This document shows, one piece after another, positions 36,516 through 46,062 of a DNA stretch of 64,000 nucleotides. Where the stretch lies: the NCBI RefSeq assembly GCF_904846175.1, contig NZ_CAJGZM010000005.1, forward strand, positions 62,001 to 126,000, given 5' to 3'. The notes below the pieces were generated by a model, which saw only the letters and a program-made list of their open reading frames with translations, had not been told where the DNA came from and did no database searches. Position 1 is the first letter of the stretch. Each line of letters starts with the position of its first letter. Both the position numbers and the translations under genes were made by a program. Source of the stretch: Psychrobacter immobilis (lineage in GTDB: Bacteria; Pseudomonadota; Gammaproteobacteria; Pseudomonadales; Moraxellaceae).

Positions 36516-37367
36516 ATGAGACAATATCTAGATTTATGTCAACGTATAGTTGATGAAGGCGTATGGGTCGAAAATGAACGGACTGGAAAGCGCTGCTTAA
36601 CCGTTATTAATGCTGATTTAGAATACAACGTAGGCGCTAATGAGTTTCCTTTAGTGACTACTCGAAAGAGCTATTGGAAAACGGCTATCGCAGAGTTATT
36701 GGGGTATCTACGTGGTTATGATAGCGCAGCTCAGTTTCGAGCTATTGGATGCAATACATGGAGTGCCAATGCCAATGAAAATGAAGCTTGGTTAGCTAAT
36801 CCTTATCGTAAAGGTGAGGATGATATGGGCCGAGTATATGGTGTACAGGGACGGAGGTGGCGTAACTCAGTAGGAGAGGAGTTTGACCAGCTTCGTAAGA
36901 TTTATGATAACTTGCGGAACGGTATTGATGATCGAGGTGAAATCCTAACTTTCTATAATCCAGGTGAGTTCCATATGGGATGTTTGCGTCCTTGTATGCA
37001 TACCCATACGTTTTCATTGTTAGGAGGAAAGCTTTATTTAACTTCATCCCAGCGCTCCTGTGATGTGCCATTAGGTCAAAATTTCAATCAAGTCCAGGTT
37101 TTTACTTTATTGGCTTTAATGGCTCAAATTACGGGGCATGAGGCTGGAAAAGCTTATCACAAGATTGTAAATGCACATATATATGAAGACCAATTAGAGT
37201 TAATGCGTGATGTGCAATTAAAACGCGAACCGTATCCAGCCCCTAAACTTCACATTAACCCTGAAATTAAGTCTCTCGAAGATATTGAAACATGGGTAAC
37301 ATTGGACGACTTTGAGGTTGAAGGATACCAGTATCATCAGTCTATTGCGTATCCATTCTCAGTTTGA
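36516..37367 (+). CDS. thyA: Divergent thymidylate synthase carried by the element
   Basis: ThyA makes dTMP from dUMP with methylene-tetrahydrofolate. The 283-aa protein is complete but unlike the native ThyA: it has RTGKR in place of RTGTGT. The catalytic Cys lies in [11 protein letters not shown], the phosphate-binding block is [16 protein letters not shown] with the Asn that selects dUMP over dCMP, and [12 protein letters not shown] matches the VH-Y region. The C-terminus ends in a hydrophobic Val. It sits beside the recombinase operon that interrupts native thyA, so it probably restores thymidylate synthesis. Confidence 0.92.
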   Translation: MRQYLDLCQRIVDEGVWVENERTGKRCLTVINADLEYNVGANEFPLVTTRKSYWKTAIAELLGYLRGYDSAAQFRAIGCNTWSANANENEAWLANPYRKGEDDMGRVYGVQGRRWRNSVGEEFDQLRKIYDNLRNGIDDRGEILTFYNPGEFHMGCLRPCMHTHTFSLLGGKLYLTSSQRSCDVPLGQNFNQVQVFTLLALMAQITGHEAGKAYHKIVNAHIYEDQLELMRDVQLKREPYPAPKLHINPEIKSLEDIETWVTLDDFEVEGYQYHQSIAYPFSV

Positions 37368-37538
37368 TATAAATATAAGGTAAAAGTTGAGAAAGGTTAT
37401 AAATTTCTGTTAAGCATAAAGTATTAATATATGTGATTTATGCTATAGGGTATATGTTTATTAGCTAAGCTCTCGCTGGCTTTTAATTAAAAGGCAATTA
37501 AATTTATACTTTTTATAGCACAGGTAGTTTTCGATAGA

Positions 37539-38045
37539 CTAGTGCATCAGCTGGTTCGATGTTACATCTTCTAAAGCTAACATTTTTCTCAATTTTTTAA
37601 TCTCTTGTTTAGCTTCTGATAGTGACCTCTTATCTGTGTCAGATAGTGTCTTATAGTAATCTCGTGACTCTCTCATTTTTTGTAACCGTTTATCTGAATG
37701 TTGAGCGACACGTTTCATATTTTGATGTTCATTAAACCAGTAAACAGTCTCATTTTGTGCTCGACTTAGCTTTGCTTCAAGTGCATTTTTTACATCGGTA
37801 GTGCTTAAATGTACTTGTTTTTCATGTGATTTCTCTTTAGTCTTTCGGGCCTCTCTGATCTGTTTTAGCTTTTGGACAGGCCAAACTCTGTTTGAGATGG
37901 TGTTCCGATGAATACCAGTCATTTCTGAAAGTTGTGCTATAGTGGCTTTCAACTTCTTGTTGCCTTCAATGTCTGATAACGCCTTTTTCAATGACAATGT
38001 GTTTGCTTCATAATCATCGCTATTCTTTTGGTCATAAGCATTCAT
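37539..38045 (-). CDS. Small HTH/coiled-coil protein of the recombinase operon (TnpC-like)
   Basis: At 168 aa it has a helix-turn-helix (TIAQLSEMTGIHRNTISNRV) followed by a long Lys/Glu/Arg-rich coiled coil (residues about 85-155). It overlaps the upstream recombinase gene by 4 bases (ATGA). Its place and build match TnpC-type accessory proteins of Tn554-like elements, which affect excision and orientation. This assignment is by analogy, not close similarity. Confidence 0.7.
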   Translation of the reverse strand: MNAYDQKNSDDYEANTLSLKKALSDIEGNKKLKATIAQLSEMTGIHRNTISNRVWPVQKLKQIREARKTKEKSHEKQVHLSTTDVKNALEAKLSRAQNETVYWFNEHQNMKRVAQHSDKRLQKMRESRDYYKTLSDTDKRSLSEAKQEIKKLRKMLALEDVTSNQLMH

Positions 38046-40150
38046 AGTTCAACTTCCTCACCAAGATTTTCCAATACCATTCTGGCTTCGTTCATTGCTG
38101 CTAGAATTTGCTCCCGATTGTGTGAATATTCTGGCTTGTTGAGATTGACCTTATTTAACGTATAAACTTCACGCCATTTAGGAGCATGTTTAATAGTTAC
38201 AACGGCTTGTTTGCATCGAGCTGGGTTGCAACGTAGTGAACCAATACATGGTAGGCTTGAGTCATATTCTTCCGCTCTACCACCATAGCAGAGTCCTTGT
38301 CCCATATAGACCATGGCAACCCCTTGATCTACCATAGCCTCATACACTTCCTCTTCCGTATAGCCTTCAGCTATATATCCACTAAACGTCTTGATCAGAC
38401 CTTTTTTATGCTCATTCGCTTTACCACCATAATATATGCCATTTGGATTATGGGCAGTTTTAATAGCCTCTAATTCAGCTGCTCGACGTAGTGATTTTTT
38501 ATCACCTTTTCGATTCCCATCTTTTGACAGCAATTCACCTATATCACCATAACCCAGCGTTACTGTTGAAGTAGAGCCAGTAGATGTATATTTGGATATA
38601 CTCTCTACAAAATGCTTCAGTTGAAATGATATTAGAGGTAGACCCACTTCAGCCTTAAACAATTGATATGTTAACGTGTGTCTTAGCATGTAGGGGTTGA
38701 ACTTTATTTCATCAGCAGTGCTTTCACCCAATAGCTTACTAATAAAATTATTCATCTGATAAATAATGCCAGTACTACCCATTGCCTGAGGAAGGCAATT
38801 TGGCTTAACAGTATCTACATTAGAAACTAAATAAGGTGAAACTTTAATTTTTGAAATATATGAAGCTGCTAATATTGCATCTTGAACAATCGGTATAGCT
38901 ACCCATCTGTCGTCAAACAAACCCGTACTACTCTCATCCTTATGTTTTTTGACCGTACTTTCAATCAGCCAAACGCCATCACTTTGAACTAAGCATGAAC
39001 AATCCTGAACTTTTACTTCTGATAGTTCAGATGGTCTCATACCTGTATACTGACCTACTAAATACATGCATGCATACGCCACGAGGTTAAAGTATTCTCT
39101 AAGATTATCTAGCTTATAACCACGTTCCCATAACTTCTCACGCAAAGTCCGTCCACCCATGACATGAGAATGTTTGTTGAGCATCCAATTATAGGGTTCC
39201 ACTATATTTGTAACGAAACTCGCAGAATAACCTTTAGTTCCTAGTCTAATAGCAATATACCCATTTAGAATTTCATGAGTGACTTGTTCTTGATCAGCCC
39301 ATGACAAATAGTCGCTTGTATTGAAACGCTCTAAAGAGCTGACATCAGATATTTTTTCTTCAGCCCCTATAGCACTTAAAAAGTCAACTATAATAAAAGA
39401 AGCTATCTTTGACAGAGTTTCAAATACTAGATCTGGCAGTACTTGTTCTTTTTTCGAAGTATTAATATTAGCAAGTCTCTTCCATTTCAGGCTATTTAAC
39501 TCTACATAAGCGATAGGCTTTTCAAATACATACTTAACAGAAGCTGGACTGCGTAGATATTTGAAAAATCTATCTAGCTCTACACCTTTTACGCGATCGT
39601 AGTTTTTAGCGGCTTTGTAATATAGGTCGGGTGTTATATCGGATAATGTTCTGATCCTTTCCTGAACGAACGCGGAGCCTAGATCATAAGACGCTTGTCT
39701 GAATATTTCATTGATAAATGTTAAACCGCTTTCAAAAATCGGAATCAAGGAGTTAGCTTTTAATGTTTTTTTTGATCGACTTTTACCATCTTTTTTCTGA
39801 AGCTTAAAAATTGAATTGTTGAGCAAAGCCAACTCAAATATAATTTTCATTTCTATCAAAACGAATACCGGAATATCTGTATATTTTGAAAAAATAATGC
39901 GGAGCTTTGGACCCTGAACATTTCTTGCAGCATTAGGATAATCTTTATTAAAATCCCAAATGCCGTCAGAAAATTTTGATAATTTTGATACAGGTTTGTC
40001 TATAAGAGACGTCATATACTCTATATCATCTGCGTGCTTATGCTGGAAATACTCTTTATTTTGATCTTTCGTAAGGTCTAAAGCATCTAAAATATAGGAA
40101 CGATGTTCTACAAAACCTGTTAGTACATTTAACTTTGTTTCATAGTCCAT
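38042..40150 (-). CDS. Tyrosine recombinase-like protein, 702 aa (third of trio)
   Basis: The catalytic domain lies in the second half: Arg I in VGQYTGMRPSELSEVKVQDC, the second box PYMLRHTLTYQLFKAEVG, and QLKHFVESISKYTS with a candidate Tyr. The first His of the usual H-x-x-R is Tyr here. A C-terminal Cys cluster (LPCIGSLRCNPARCKQAVV) may bind zinc. The stop overlaps the TnpC-like start by 4 bases; the start shares one base with the upstream gene's stop. Large recombinases of this type occur in three-recombinase elements. Confidence 0.85.
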   Translation of the reverse strand: MDYETKLNVLTGFVEHRSYILDALDLTKDQNKEYFQHKHADDIEYMTSLIDKPVSKLSKFSDGIWDFNKDYPNAARNVQGPKLRIIFSKYTDIPVFVLIEMKIIFELALLNNSIFKLQKKDGKSRSKKTLKANSLIPIFESGLTFINEIFRQASYDLGSAFVQERIRTLSDITPDLYYKAAKNYDRVKGVELDRFFKYLRSPASVKYVFEKPIAYVELNSLKWKRLANINTSKKEQVLPDLVFETLSKIASFIIVDFLSAIGAEEKISDVSSLERFNTSDYLSWADQEQVTHEILNGYIAIRLGTKGYSASFVTNIVEPYNWMLNKHSHVMGGRTLREKLWERGYKLDNLREYFNLVAYACMYLVGQYTGMRPSELSEVKVQDCSCLVQSDGVWLIESTVKKHKDESSTGLFDDRWVAIPIVQDAILAASYISKIKVSPYLVSNVDTVKPNCLPQAMGSTGIIYQMNNFISKLLGESTADEIKFNPYMLRHTLTYQLFKAEVGLPLISFQLKHFVESISKYTSTGSTSTVTLGYGDIGELLSKDGNRKGDKKSLRRAAELEAIKTAHNPNGIYYGGKANEHKKGLIKTFSGYIAEGYTEEEVYEAMVDQGVAMVYMGQGLCYGGRAEEYDSSLPCIGSLRCNPARCKQAVVTIKHAPKWREVYTLNKVNLNKPEYSHNREQILAAMNEARMVLENLGEEVEL

Positions 40151-43017
40151 TAAATCACCCCATCAACTAGTGTTGTTGTTTCAATATACTCTGCTAGACG
40201 TCTTCCATCTTCTAACTCCTTTAAAGAAAAATCAGAAAGTTCTGGGTCTGTAATGCCTTTTATTATTTCCATATTCTCTGAAATGACATGCCCATAAGGG
40301 GTGTCCATAACGCGAGTGTGCTCTGTCAAAAGCGTATAGTCACGCTTCATTGCAAAGATTTCAGGGAGGTTTTTGGCTGTAATAATGACATTGTCACAAC
40401 CCAAACACTTATTGTATTGTGAGCATGGAGTACCAGGAATATAGGACGAAAGGTTTTTTACAAAATCTGGAGGGTCGAAAATATTTCTACATTCTGCTAA
40501 AGGGGTATGGAAGGTTATTGCTAATTCGTTATTATCTCTAATTTGTACTTCTTGTGGTACTTCTTGGATTTTTTTATTCAAAGTAGATTGATGTATTTCT
40601 TTTAGTTTATCGTTTATCTTTACTCTACTTACCGTATTGAAGTCAAAAGAGTCGAGGTAACCAATAGTCGTTTGGATTGAGGAGTGCCCTAACATGAGCT
40701 GAATTTCGCGTAAAGTCACTCCACCGTCTAACATCTCACTAACAAAGGTTGGTCTAAACCGACTTATATTAAGAGTTAGCGGCTCTCCTGCATCATTTTT
40801 TAAATTATATTTCTCAACAAACCTAGACAAACTATTTCCCAATGCTTTTGCCTTTCTTTCTTCATTTCCTAATATTGGAGACACTCTGCCGTGCTTCTTT
40901 GTACTATCTGACTGATAGATGAACAACCTATCTTTAAAAGCGTCATCTTCAATGTCTTGTCGAAAACCACTCGTCAATTGGACTAACTCTTCAAAAATAA
41001 CTTTTATTGACTTAGCTTGAGATGATGTAAGCCATGTCAGTTCTGCATTAAAAAGATCAAGGTGGTATTCTTTATGACCATTAGACCGTTCTTTCCAATA
41101 TCTAAGACATGGCCGTGATGTTGCTGGGTGGGAGTCTACGTAATCGTTTATATCAAGAGAAAGTAAAGGATTTGCATTTAAACCAGTAATTTGAGCAAGC
41201 CTTAAAACGTAAGGCGTTAGTGTATTTATGTTTATCATTGGGGTAACACCCCATTCGTCATATATCTCAATCAGACCATTGTCTGAATTGGCTATAATTC
41301 TTAAGAAAGCTTTCTCGATAGGTGATTTCGCTGTATTATGATGGACTGGCTTACACATCAAAGGGTTTTCAAATAGCCATCGTGCATTCTCGAGCGTTGA
41401 GAGACCTTTTATTATAAAACCTTTTTTATTTAAAGGATTTTCGCCTACACCCATTTTATTATAGGGTATAAGGGTTTTTCTAGATTCACTCAGTTCTTTT
41501 TCAATAGCATCTAATATTTGGATGCGTTCGTTCATTGTAAATGGTTTGTTAGCATCAGTTTCTCTACTTGTAAAAAATCCATTTATATCGAAAAAACTAT
41601 ATTCTATATCACGTATTTGAGTTAGCCGAACCAATGCTCTACGTACTGAACTCAAAACTGTATTTGCATGATGGCTTGATATTTCTTTATTTATTATCTT
41701 GTGCTCTAAATATTTCCGATATCTAGATAGGAGATGCTCATCAAAATATTCTATGATACTGAGAGGTCCATTTCCGTATAATTTAGATAAGAATTTTATA
41801 AATAAATTACTCGCAACTCTATAATTCTCCTTTCCTGATTCTGAAGGTACAGTTTTACTGCTCGAAGCAAATAGTTGCTCAACTTGAATAAAAGGTTCTA
41901 CTTCTGAAGGGTCAATAAAGTCGCTTTTAGTATTCAATTCTCCTAGTGCTAGTCTATTAAAACGTTCTTGCTGATTCTCATTAATTTCTTCTCTACAATT
42001 GTCTTTTATATATATTCGTTCAGCAACACTCTTATAGTTAGGATCTATTACTCCAAGTTCCTTTAGATCCTGATGGATTAAATCAAAAGCATCTTTAACA
42101 ACATTAAATTTTAAGGAGCTGGTTTTTATAGGGAACTGTCCTGAAGGTATTTTCCCAATTGAAATCTTATTGCCAAAAATAGGTAATGTATGCTTTTCTT
42201 CTTCAGATAGCTGTCTGTACCAGTTTAATAGTTTCCTCCTGTTTTCGATGCCAGCAGCTTCATAGCTTTCATCTGGCAGCACTAGAATCCCTTCTTCAAT
42301 CATCTTCTCAATTAAACGATTTGTAAGAGCCCTGTGTTTCTGTGCAATAGAGTATGGGATACCTACAGCCTTTTGAATATACTGAACATATACACCGAAA
42401 CCTAAAGTACTATCAGACTTACTGATTGGTACTTCCCACAGCGCTTCTGTATCTCCAACTATTTTCGATACCCACTCTAAGATAGCAGATTCGTCGTCTC
42501 TAATGGAACGCTTTCTTGACTCGCCTGTATTAAAATCAGCACTTATAATTCCCAGTTTAAGGAGATTCTCATGAATCTCATCGATTGTTTTTGCTATCAA
42601 TTCATATTGAGTTGCTAAATAATACCAGTAGCCCTGCTCGCGTCCTATTGATTTGAAGCAGATATTGTTTATAGATTTAGTCAAACGAGGAAGGTTTTTC
42701 TTGTCATCAAAACTTAAGTTGCTATACCAATATAATATTTTCGGTCGAGTTATATTTTCTATACTAGAGGCTCCTTTTATGACAACTTTCATCTCAGCCA
42801 TTTTCTCTATCAATGGAAGAGTGAGATGCTTTCGTGCAGTAGCTTCATTGATCGTGATAGATGTCTTTTCAGCTAAAAATTTAGACGTGATATTGACGCC
42901 CCAAGGGGCGTTTAAATGGCTGTTAAGTGGTATGGCTAAGAGTTGGTTTGGACTCTTTAATAAGCCTTCTACCCATGTACTTACCAATTGATCAGTGGCT
43001 CTTCCATCCCTTTTCAT
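40150..43017 (-). CDS. Large tyrosine recombinase-like protein, 955 aa (second of trio)
   Basis: The first 330 residues hold two similar helical blocks (residues about 40-150 and 195-315, both ending in a KLGI/ELGVI-type segment), then a SAM-like core-binding domain and a catalytic domain. The Arg I box reads ITGLNANPLLSLDIN, so the usual Arg is Asn. Box II reads ISRFRPTFVSEML (His replaced by Ser), while LGHSSIQTTIGYLDSF keeps the His and Tyr. A Cys cluster PCSQYNKCLGC is near the C-terminus. It overlaps the upstream gene by 4 bases. Confidence 0.82.
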   Translation of the reverse strand: MKRDGRATDQLVSTWVEGLLKSPNQLLAIPLNSHLNAPWGVNITSKFLAEKTSITINEATARKHLTLPLIEKMAEMKVVIKGASSIENITRPKILYWYSNLSFDDKKNLPRLTKSINNICFKSIGREQGYWYYLATQYELIAKTIDEIHENLLKLGIISADFNTGESRKRSIRDDESAILEWVSKIVGDTEALWEVPISKSDSTLGFGVYVQYIQKAVGIPYSIAQKHRALTNRLIEKMIEEGILVLPDESYEAAGIENRRKLLNWYRQLSEEEKHTLPIFGNKISIGKIPSGQFPIKTSSLKFNVVKDAFDLIHQDLKELGVIDPNYKSVAERIYIKDNCREEINENQQERFNRLALGELNTKSDFIDPSEVEPFIQVEQLFASSSKTVPSESGKENYRVASNLFIKFLSKLYGNGPLSIIEYFDEHLLSRYRKYLEHKIINKEISSHHANTVLSSVRRALVRLTQIRDIEYSFFDINGFFTSRETDANKPFTMNERIQILDAIEKELSESRKTLIPYNKMGVGENPLNKKGFIIKGLSTLENARWLFENPLMCKPVHHNTAKSPIEKAFLRIIANSDNGLIEIYDEWGVTPMININTLTPYVLRLAQITGLNANPLLSLDINDYVDSHPATSRPCLRYWKERSNGHKEYHLDLFNAELTWLTSSQAKSIKVIFEELVQLTSGFRQDIEDDAFKDRLFIYQSDSTKKHGRVSPILGNEERKAKALGNSLSRFVEKYNLKNDAGEPLTLNISRFRPTFVSEMLDGGVTLREIQLMLGHSSIQTTIGYLDSFDFNTVSRVKINDKLKEIHQSTLNKKIQEVPQEVQIRDNNELAITFHTPLAECRNIFDPPDFVKNLSSYIPGTPCSQYNKCLGCDNVIITAKNLPEIFAMKRDYTLLTEHTRVMDTPYGHVISENMEIIKGITDPELSDFSLKELEDGRRLAEYIETTTLVDGVI

Positions 43018-44261
43018 TTGATGTCCTTAATGCCAATTTTTAATTGTGTCTGTTCAGATAAGCGCCTCATCTTCTCAGCTCTAGTTAGTAAGTCACCATT
43101 CTCGTCACACATACTGTTATAGATGTCATGAGGAATGTCTGTATACATATGAGTAGTATTAATTTGGTTGTGTCCTAGATTTTTTTGGACAATAACGAGT
43201 CGATCTAAATAATCGGCTCCTAAATCATTTGACTGTAATATCGCATAAGCGTAGCCATGCCGTAGCTTATGTGGTGAGATCATTAGATTGAGTCGACCGT
43301 GCTTGATTGCGCGTTTACTGACACGTTCAAGTAGCTTATTGATCGAGCTTGGAGTATAGGGAGTGCCTTTGGCATTAAAGAACGCTGGTGTTTCAGATGG
43401 TTTTAAATATTTACGAGCATATTTTTTATACAAGGGAGATGCGTGATATTTTTGCACACGTTTGATAGTTGCTGAGCTAATTAGAGTCCAGCGTGGTTTA
43501 ATCTGATTACCACGACCTTTACTTCCTTTTACTTTTAAAGGTACATAGTTGGCATGAATAGGCTGATCGGTATTGGAGGAAATAAAGCTTTCAGAATTAA
43601 ATCTACTAGTATCTTGAAAGTCCTGGAGAGTAACTCGAGGTAGCTCTGAACGACGTAAGCCAGAGTCATATAGAAATTGCAGTAAAACTCTTTCTCGTTC
43701 TGAATTAGTAGATTCGATCAAAATGAAAAGGTCATCAAGACTACACGAGTTAATTTGTGTTCTCTTCGGTACTTTTGACAGATACCCATTACTATATGGG
43801 TTGTCTTCTCTAAGCGGTTCACGATCTTCTGTAGGGCTACAAAGGTATTCAATGAAAGCACGTATCGTAGCATCGCGGTTCCTAACAGTAGATGAGCTTT
43901 TATTATCCTCACTAATTAAGAACGTTAGGTACTCTTGAATCACATATCCTGGAACTGTAATGAACACCTCATCAGACTCATTATTATCGTATTCTGGGCG
44001 AGTACGAATGTAGTTCAAGAAATAAGTTAGGTTTTTACCGTATGTAGCGGCTGATTTATAGGATATTTTTTCATGATTAGAATGATACGATAAGTACTCA
44101 GAGATAATAGGAAGGATCTTACCATTGTCATCAAATACACCGACTCCATTAACCTTAACTATTTGATCCAAAGATAAGTTTAGAGTCTTACTGATTAAAC
44201 AAGACTCTGATAAATCTAGTTCTATATCGGTACAAACTTTAATATCCATAATATCTGCCAC
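43014..44261 (-). CDS. Tyrosine recombinase, 415 aa (first of trio)
   Basis: This is the most canonical of the three. It has a SAM-like N-terminal domain (residues about 65-155), Arg I in LYDSGLRRSELPRVTLQDF, Lys in LKVKGSKGRG, box II SPHKLRHGYAYAIL, and LGHNQINTTHMYTDI with the nucleophile Tyr. Its start lies 81 bases from the break in thyA, reading inward, as tnpA does in Tn554-like elements. The three overlapping genes should be expressed together. Confidence 0.9.
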   Translation of the reverse strand: MADIMDIKVCTDIELDLSESCLISKTLNLSLDQIVKVNGVGVFDDNGKILPIISEYLSYHSNHEKISYKSAATYGKNLTYFLNYIRTRPEYDNNESDEVFITVPGYVIQEYLTFLISEDNKSSSTVRNRDATIRAFIEYLCSPTEDREPLREDNPYSNGYLSKVPKRTQINSCSLDDLFILIESTNSERERVLLQFLYDSGLRRSELPRVTLQDFQDTSRFNSESFISSNTDQPIHANYVPLKVKGSKGRGNQIKPRWTLISSATIKRVQKYHASPLYKKYARKYLKPSETPAFFNAKGTPYTPSSINKLLERVSKRAIKHGRLNLMISPHKLRHGYAYAILQSNDLGADYLDRLVIVQKNLGHNQINTTHMYTDIPHDIYNSMCDENGDLLTRAEKMRRLSEQTQLKIGIKDIK

Positions 44262-44321
44262 ATCGATCTAAAAGCTGAAGTATGGATACTATTATATATG
44301 TTTCATTGCTCCATACTGTGA

Positions 44322-44349
44322 ATTCCTATTATAGGGGGATAATAGGAAT
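44322..44349. mobile_element. Element/thyA junction with core-site-like inverted repeat
   Basis: ATTCCTATTAT (44322-44332) and ATAATAGGAAT (44339-44349) mirror perfectly around the 6-base spacer AGGGGG. The right arm overlaps the last thyA-like codons (Leu-Phe-Leu) and the left arm is element DNA. Two 11-bp arms and a 6-bp spacer are what a tyrosine recombinase core site looks like. Confidence 0.6.
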
Positions 44350-44936
44350 AAATCCGCTGAGCGCTGATAGAGCTGGCATGACAGTTTATTGTCGGCCACA
44401 AAAAACTGAAATAAGGTATGACAAGGTGGCAAAGCAACTTGCTCCGCTTCAGCGGGATTCCAACCAGAAACGATTAAACGACGCGAATTAGGATTGGTCT
44501 TAATTTGCTCAATAACTTGGGTAATTTGATCGATACCATCGTTATTGTAGATACCGTTTTCATCTTTAGTAGCGCCATAATTGCGCCATTGATGACCATA
44601 AACTGGCCCTAAATCACCAGCAGGACGATTAAAGCGCGCCGTTTGTTCAGCAGTCGACCACTCGTTCCAGATGCGCACACCATTTTCTTGCAGATAATCA
44701 ACGTGAGTGCTGCCACTTAAAAACCAAAATAGCTCATAGACGATAGATTTAAAATGGACTTTTTTGGTGGTTAATAATGGAAATCCATCTGCTAAGTCAA
44801 AACGTAGCTGCGCGCCAAAGTGGCTCAGTGTACCGGTTCCGGTACGATCGCCTTTTTCGCTGCCATGACTAAGGACGTGTTGTAGCAAGTCTAAATAGGC
44901 TTGCTCATTTTTACTGGTATAATAATTACTGCTCAT
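44343..44936 (-). pseudogene. thyA: Native thymidylate synthase, 5' part only
   Basis: The first 198 codons are a good Thy[43 protein letters not shown], the catalytic Cys in [12 protein letters not shown], and [12 protein letters not shown]. There the match stops in the middle of the RSAD-FLG-PFN motif. The frame runs on for 16 unrelated residues to a stop at 44292. The whole C-terminal third, needed for dUMP and folate binding, is missing and was not found elsewhere in the window. It lies 86 bases after lgt, its usual operon partner. Confidence 0.93.
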
Positions 44937-45022
44937 AAAATTGCTCTTTTACGCTGTTAAAACGTATCTTTAATATAATTCTTTATATCGCTGTTAATAA
45001 AGACATTGATGCTAAGTAAGGG

Positions 45023-45907
45023 CTAATAAGCTGATTGCTTACCCCAATCATAAATACCGCGCTTATAAGCATAAATCAGCATGATTAAGCCAGCGATAAT
45101 CATCGGTGCGCTTAAGAGCTGCCCTTTAGTCATCCAGCCTAATAAGATAAATCCTTGGTCGGCATCTGGCTGACGGAAGAACTCGATGATAAAGCGGCTG
45201 ATACCGTAGCCTAATAAGAACACCGCAGATGCTGCCATACGTGGGCGCGGTTTTGATGAATACCACCATAAAAAGATAAATAGCAGCAGACCTTCGGCAA
45301 AGGCTTCGTATAGCTGTGATGGGTGGCGCGGTAGTAAATACTGCCCATTTACCTCAAGTATTAACTCTTGTAGCTCAGGATTGGTTTGCAGTTGTTGCGT
45401 ATCAAAGGCAGCGGCTTGCGGGAAATAGGTCAACCAGTTATAGCCACCATCTGAGACGCGCCCCCACAATTCACCATTGATATAGTTACCGATACGACCG
45501 AATAATAAGCCAGTTGGCACGCAGGGCACGATAAAATCGAACACTTGAAAAGTGGTCTTCTTATATTTACGCGCAAAGAACCACATGCCTAACATGACGC
45601 CGATAAAACCACCGTGGAAAGACATGCCGCCTTCCCAAACTCGTAACAAATACGCGGGGTTTTGCATTAGTTCGCCGAACTGATAAAACAGCACATAGCC
45701 GATACGACCGCCTAAAATGACACCAAGTGCGCCATAAAAGACCAAGTCAGAGACCATATCGGTGGTCCAATTGTCACGTTTGGTGCTGCGATACCAAGCC
45801 AGACCATAAGCGGCGGCAAAGGCCAGTAGGTACATTAAGCCATACCAGTGCACTTCTACTGGTCCCAAAGATAGCGCTACAGGATTATACTGAGGGTGAA
45901 TCATCAT
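45023..45907 (-). CDS. lgt: Prolipoprotein diacylglyceryl transferase, native-locus copy
   Basis: A 294-aa Lgt with the GGRIGYVLFYQFGE signature, the HGGFIGV motif and the GRIGNYINGELWGR loop. The start is MMIHPQYNP. It is followed by thyA on the same strand and lies downstream of rppH, an arrangement like rppH-ptsP-lgt-thyA of enterics, so this is taken as the ancestral copy. The other copy at 7059-7943 differs at 13 residues. Upstream similarity between the copies extends about 60 bases past the start codon. Confidence 0.96.
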   Translation of the reverse strand: MMIHPQYNPVALSLGPVEVHWYGLMYLLAFAAAYGLAWYRSTKRDNWTTDMVSDLVFYGALGVILGGRIGYVLFYQFGELMQNPAYLLRVWEGGMSFHGGFIGVMLGMWFFARKYKKTTFQVFDFIVPCVPTGLLFGRIGNYINGELWGRVSDGGYNWLTYFPQAAAFDTQQLQTNPELQELILEVNGQYLLPRHPSQLYEAFAEGLLLFIFLWWYSSKPRPRMAASAVFLLGYGISRFIIEFFRQPDADQGFILLGWMTKGQLLSAPMIIAGLIMLIYAYKRGIYDWGKQSAY

Positions 45908-46062
45908 AAGAGCATCATATTATTGATAATGGAATGTAGCTCATAATAGCAAAATTCATCCCTTGGGAATACTATGATCAGTGAATGCTTAATTGAATGG
46001 ATAGCAAAGCGCTAAAAAAACCGATAAGATGAAAAAAACGACTCAATCTCTAAGGAAGCCTC

